From Mycoemilia scoparia (lineage: Eukaryota > Kickxellomycota > Kickxellomycetes > Kickxellales > Kickxellaceae): DNA of 22,391 bases. Shown in pieces: positions 19,131 through 22,391 of this stretch (position 1 is the first letter of the stretch; each line of letters opens with the position of its first letter). The notes beneath the pieces are model-generated. The model was not told the DNA's origin. It searched no databases and saw only the letters and a list, made by a program, of their open reading frames with translations. The translations under genes were made by a program, and so were the position numbers. Location: NCBI GenBank assembly GCA_027575805.1, contig JANBPU010000260.1, positions 1 through 22,391 on the forward strand, read 5' to 3'.

Positions 19131-19204
19131 GCCGCCTCATTTTTGCATCCCAGCGGCATTACGCTTATCTAGATACGCAGGCTATACGTAGACAACCCCA
19201 TAGA

Positions 19205-21810
19205 ATGTCTTCCGCGTCGTTGGCTTCGGAGCCAAATCAGTATCACCAACCCACTGAATCATATCAGGCCGTCTGGAGGCTGTTCTGCAAGCATTGCAAT
19301 TCTCTGTGGAGTTCTCGCGGCATGGAGGTTAGTGTAGGCTCTAGCTATTAATATGCGCTGTTGTTGCTGATGTCCTTCCGGTATTAAATGGCTGCTGCCC
19401 AAAGGCCTTTATTTCGCTCTAAAGTGAACAGTTTGCGTGCGGCAGCCTGTTAAGGGCTATTTGGCAGTAGAGTAGTGGTCTGGGAGTGCATTTTGCCATC
19501 AGCCACCTTGGGCATTGTGTAAAAACTATTGGCTAATAAATGCGGCGTTGATCAATTCCATATTTGTATATTTGGTGCTTGCTTAGGCTATGGTAAATAC
19601 CAGACCAGCTATAAGGTGCTTTTCTACCGACCTTCCGCCTTTGGGCTGCGATGTTGTTTACCCACCACTTTCAAACTCTTTGGCCGGCTTGGTGGCCGAG
19701 AGCAGCAATGGCTCTTTTGGCAGCATGACGCATTATGCTCGTCGCTTCGACATCGCTCTAACCGGACCATGCCACTGCCATGTACAGGATGTTGCGTGTC
19801 TTGGATGGTAAGTGGCGAACTACAATGTACCTATTTTGTATTGTTTAGTGCATCTTGCACATTGTTGAGTTTGTGTACCCTTTGCAAAGATCGATCGCGT
19901 TTTACTGATACTGCTGCTGCCATCTTTTGCACGCTTCTGAGGAACTGGAAACATTTTGGTTTTGGATTCCGCCATGCCTAACGCTTGCCCTTTGCTTTGC
20001 TTTCACTATAGTGGAAATATCGTTGGCTATTATATACACAGACCTTGCTTCCGTTGTCTGTCTTATCGGCTGAGAATTAAAGCCAGAGGCTATCAGCATC
20101 TCTGGACTTTTTATCAAGAAAACGTTTCAGCTGTTCAACGAAAAGATGATGAAGGTAAACAGCTTCTTTGTTGATCTTTGTTTTGGTGGTTATCTCTGAA
20201 AGCCATTTTTATTCGCCATGTGCCACAAGCACTCAATTCTCTATACTATAATGGCTTATTGTTTTAAATGGGCTATACTAACACACATGGTGCAATGTGA
20301 TATTTTCGTATGTGTGTATTATATACTCTTGTTAGGTGTCCCACTTGGATGGCATCAACTGACAATGCCAAACCAGCCAAGAGTGCCTAGCCTGCAGACA
20401 GAGCCCGCACCACCGCAGCCACCACCACCACCATCATCGTCACAGACACAAACTACTTCGAGCACTACTAATACTTCTACCTCAAGTGTGTCTGGACTAC
20501 GTGGATATATAACAAGCGCATCGCAGAGATATATCGGTGCTGGTACTAGAACAAGAAGCAGCCACAATGTTTTTGGCTCAAGAAACAATGCAAATTCACC
20601 ACCGCCATCTTTGGGTATTGATATTCCGGCCTATGCACGCTCGATGGCTAGAAGGTATCCCTCAGATTCTGGCCTTGCCACCCAGAGATCCAACGACAAC
20701 CATTCCACCATCGCCCTGTCTGAAAGCACTATTGCTCCATCACAGAGAGAAATTCAAAGCTCTGCATTAGAGGAGCAAATGGAGGATGTCCATAACACAG
20801 GCAACAACGACATTTCAGAGGAGCAGGTGGACATGGAGCTGGACGATGAAGTCATGGAAAATACACATACTAGTGAACGCGGCAGCGCCACAGATATCTC
20901 GATATCCACTAACGATGGGCAGCTCTGGCAGAGACCAGACTCACAGCAGTTCACTCGCCAATCAGTTAGATCGACATCAGCCAGATACTCCACTCTCCCA
21001 CCACAACTTGACTCACAGGCAGCATCGGCACGCAGAAGCGTATCAAACCCCAGAGTTTCTCGTCAAAGTCAGTTTGAGTCAGGCTACTCTTCATCGCATC
21101 AAGAAAGTGGAGGATATGGCGCCAATAACCCACAAAGTACTGCTCATGGTGCGTATCAGCAAGTAATTGAAGGCGAATATGTTGAAGGGGAAGTTCTGGG
21201 AGCTGCTAATAGTAGCAGCAGTAATGCACTTTCAAGGCGATCACAGTCTGGTGGTCGCCAGGCACGTTCACGAAGTAACCGCAACAACCTTCGTCTGAAC
21301 CTTAGTAACAACCTCACAGTTGGCGCCACAGCGACAAGGGAGTTGCCACTGACGCCCATAACACCATCGTCATCATCACAAACCGCATCTCTTGATAATA
21401 CCAATATCAGTGTTCAAGCCATCCTTTCAGAATCATCTACTGCCAACCGGGAGAATAATAGGCCTGTCTCACCTGTGTCAATTAGAAGAGTAACACCAAG
21501 CTCATCTTATAATCAGCTTGGCAGTGACAGCGCAAGAATTAATGGCTTACCATCCCAGCAACCACAGGGTGAAGCGAATAGCGGTCCACCCACGACCACC
21601 ACTTCCGTATCAATACTACACAGCAACAGTGACATCAGCCCAAACAATGGCACATTGACATCTAATGCCCCCGCAATGGTTGCAGCCCCTGATTACTCGA
21701 GTGAAAGCAAGTCAAAGTTGCTTATGAATCCTCCAGGTCTATCACACTGGTTGATGCAGTCAGGAATTGAAAGCATGGCAAAATGGGAAATGCTGACTAT
21801 CGCACGCTAA
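19205..21810 (+). CDS. FAM72: FAM72 family protein with long disordered C-terminal tail
   Basis: FAM72 proteins are small cysteine-rich eukaryotic proteins; mammalian FAM72A antagonises the uracil glycosylase UNG2. There are four exons: 19205-19327, 19587-19807, 20012-20154 and 20336-21810, giving 653 residues. Homology fixes every junction. FCKHCNSLWSSRGME joins A...CFSTDLPP with the family's exact spacing, DVACLG joins CGNIVGYY, and RKDDEG joins VPLGWHQL. Likely metal-binding cysteines are in FCKHC, the CHCHVQDVACLGC segment and PCFRC. Animal FAM72 ends after about 150 residues. Here about 480 more follow, rich in Ser, Pro, Gln and Asn. The tail contains a proline run near its start, an acidic patch (EEQVDMELDDEVME) and SP/TP sites (LPLTPITP, RPVSPVS). 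It closes with a more ordered PPGLSHWLMQSGIESMAKWE. Introns are 259, 204 and 181 nt, longer than in the neighbours. The role in fungi is unknown. Confidence 0.88.
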
Positions 21811-22082
21811 GAAATATACCTTAATTGCCCTTTAATCAATAATGTATACCTTCTAATGTTACAATGGCCTCCTTTCATACACTCTCACTCAACAGCATTC
21901 ACCGATCACAAATGAAACACTTTAGCATAGTTTAATGAACCATATAACGATAATACCACTTTTTATACGTTCAGATTTTTCAGAATTTAATATCTTGTAA
22001 TTTTTTTTGGAAGATTAGACTGCTATTTTCTTTACATTTATCAAAAATCTTTTTCTAATAAACCTATTTTAATGAGCAAAAA

Positions 22083-22201
22083 ATGGGCGATTATTTTTGA
22101 AGGGTGAATGTTTACTAGTAAAACTGGCCACCCATTTTGCTCTGATTGCCCCTATAATCATTGGTCCCCAAAATTTACCCTTCAAAAATTATCACCCAAA
22201 T
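22083..22201. mobile_element. MITE-like repeat, copy C
   Basis: This is the best-preserved copy, about 115-119 bp. The left end reads GGGCGATTATTTTTGAAGGG and the reverse-complemented right end reads GGGTGATAATTTTTGAAGGG. The interior shares CACCCATTT and TGATTGCCCCTAT with copy A, and CCCCTATAATC with copy B. AAAT occurs immediately outside both ends and could be a 4-bp target-site duplication. There is no open reading frame. Confidence 0.65.
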
Positions 22202-22234
22202 GTTGTTGGACCAATATAAAAAATAATGAAAATT

Positions 22235-22239
22235 AAAAA
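22235..22239 (-). terminator. RNA polymerase III terminator of tRNA-Thr
   Basis: A run of five T on the minus strand begins four bases after the mature 3' end of the tRNA, the usual Pol III stop signal. Confidence 0.7.
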
Positions 22240-22242
22240 TTA

Positions 22243-22315
22243 TGCCTTCTGCCGGAATCGAACCGGCGACCTTCCGCTTACTAGGCGGACGCTCTGCCAT
22301 CTGAGCCAAGAAGGC
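22243..22315 (-). tRNA. tRNA-Thr (anticodon AGU), 73 nt, no intron
   Basis: The minus strand folds as a full cloverleaf. The acceptor stem GCCTTCT pairs with AGAAGGC, with discriminator A. The D stem is GCTC/GAGC. The anticodon stem TCCGC/GCGGA carries loop CTAGTAA, so the anticodon is AGT. The T stem GCCGG/CCGGC carries loop TTCGATT. All stems pair fully. AGU (read as IGU) decodes ACU and ACC threonine codons. CCA is not encoded, as expected for a nuclear eukaryotic gene. Box A and box B sequences lie in the D and T arms. Confidence 0.96.
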
Positions 22316-22391
22316 ATCTCTCTTCTGCTTTTGTTTTTTATACTTTGATTTTTTAAGTATAGAAAACTTTGACTGAAAAATTTTATTTTTA

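Larger units (their letters stand above)
16479..19204. other. 2.7 kb without a supported gene
   Basis: From 16479 to about 18000 the DNA is very AT-rich. All open frames are under 66 codons and lack family signal or convincing splice structure. From about 18050 it becomes noticeably richer in GC, with small hairpins such as GGCCT-CAAA-AGGCC (18480-18493). The last 250 bp carry pyrimidine-rich tracts, a CCAAT box and a TATA box belonging to the FAM72 gene. A species-specific small secreted protein or a non-coding RNA could be hidden here, but I cannot support one. Confidence 0.5.
21811..22242. other. 3' region of the FAM72 gene with a MITE-like element
   Basis: This AT-rich stretch contains AATAAA at 22057-22062, a plausible FAM72 polyadenylation signal 250 nt after the stop. 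MITE-like copy C follows directly, and then an A-rich stretch that is the downstream side of the tRNA gene. There is no further gene. Confidence 0.55.

Noticed and set aside
20218..20335. N-terminal extension of the last FAM72 exon beginning MCHKHSILY, hydrophobic and signal-like.
   Set aside because: Homology at the exon 3-4 junction (RKDDEG-VPLGW) and the TTGTTAG acceptor show that this part is intron.
1..22391. CRISPR array, prophage, toxin-antitoxin, retrotransposon or biosynthetic cluster.
   Set aside because: No regularly spaced repeats outside the protein-coding array, no integrase, reverse transcriptase or transposase motifs, and no grouped pathway enzymes. The genes are ordinary fungal loci.

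Overview
The window reads as nuclear DNA of a fungus. Genes are closely spaced on both strands. Where homology fixes the splice sites, introns are short (75-260 nt) with GTAAGT-like donors and TAG/CAG acceptors. The gene set is eukaryotic: AIP1/WDR1, Scp160/vigilin, a mitochondrial aspartate aminotransferase, VPS28, a possible Argonaute-chaperone subunit and FAM72. A mould or an early-diverging lineage (Zoopagomycota or Mucoromycota) fits better than a yeast, because FAM72 and intron-rich genes are present, but I cannot name the species. Intergenic DNA is clearly AT-rich.

Layout, left to right: (1) 264-947 (+), the 3' part of an unrecognised gene whose 5' exons are unresolved. (2) 948-1936, a gene-free 1 kb with a 30-bp near-palindrome. 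(3) 1937-4188 (+), AIP1 in four exons, including one GC-AG intron. (4) 4719-8900 (-), an intronless 1393-residue multi-KH protein (Scp160/vigilin), convergent with AIP1. (5) 9567-10951 (-), mitochondrial aspartate aminotransferase in two exons. (6) 11913-12914 (+), VPS28 in five exons, divergent from the aminotransferase. (7) 13600-14607 (+), a single-exon protein resembling Arb1. (8) 15006-16478 (-), a secreted protein with six 28-residue repeats between two copies of a helical domain. (9) 16479-19204, a 2.7 kb stretch where I can support no gene. (10) 19205-21810 (+), a FAM72 protein in four exons carrying a disordered tail of about 480 residues. (11) 22243-22315 (-), tRNA-Thr(AGU).

The genes do not form one pathway. 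They cover actin turnover, RNA binding and translation, amino-acid metabolism, ESCRT-I sorting, possible RNA silencing, cell-surface or secreted function, and a conserved zinc-cysteine protein. Three intergenic segments of about 105-120 bp (4276-4380, 13142-13245, 22083-22201) share terminal inverted repeats and a core motif. They look like an undescribed MITE-type repeat family. The most distinctive genes are the repeat-bearing secreted protein and the long-tailed FAM72. I found no CRISPR array, prophage, insertion sequence or coherent defence cluster.
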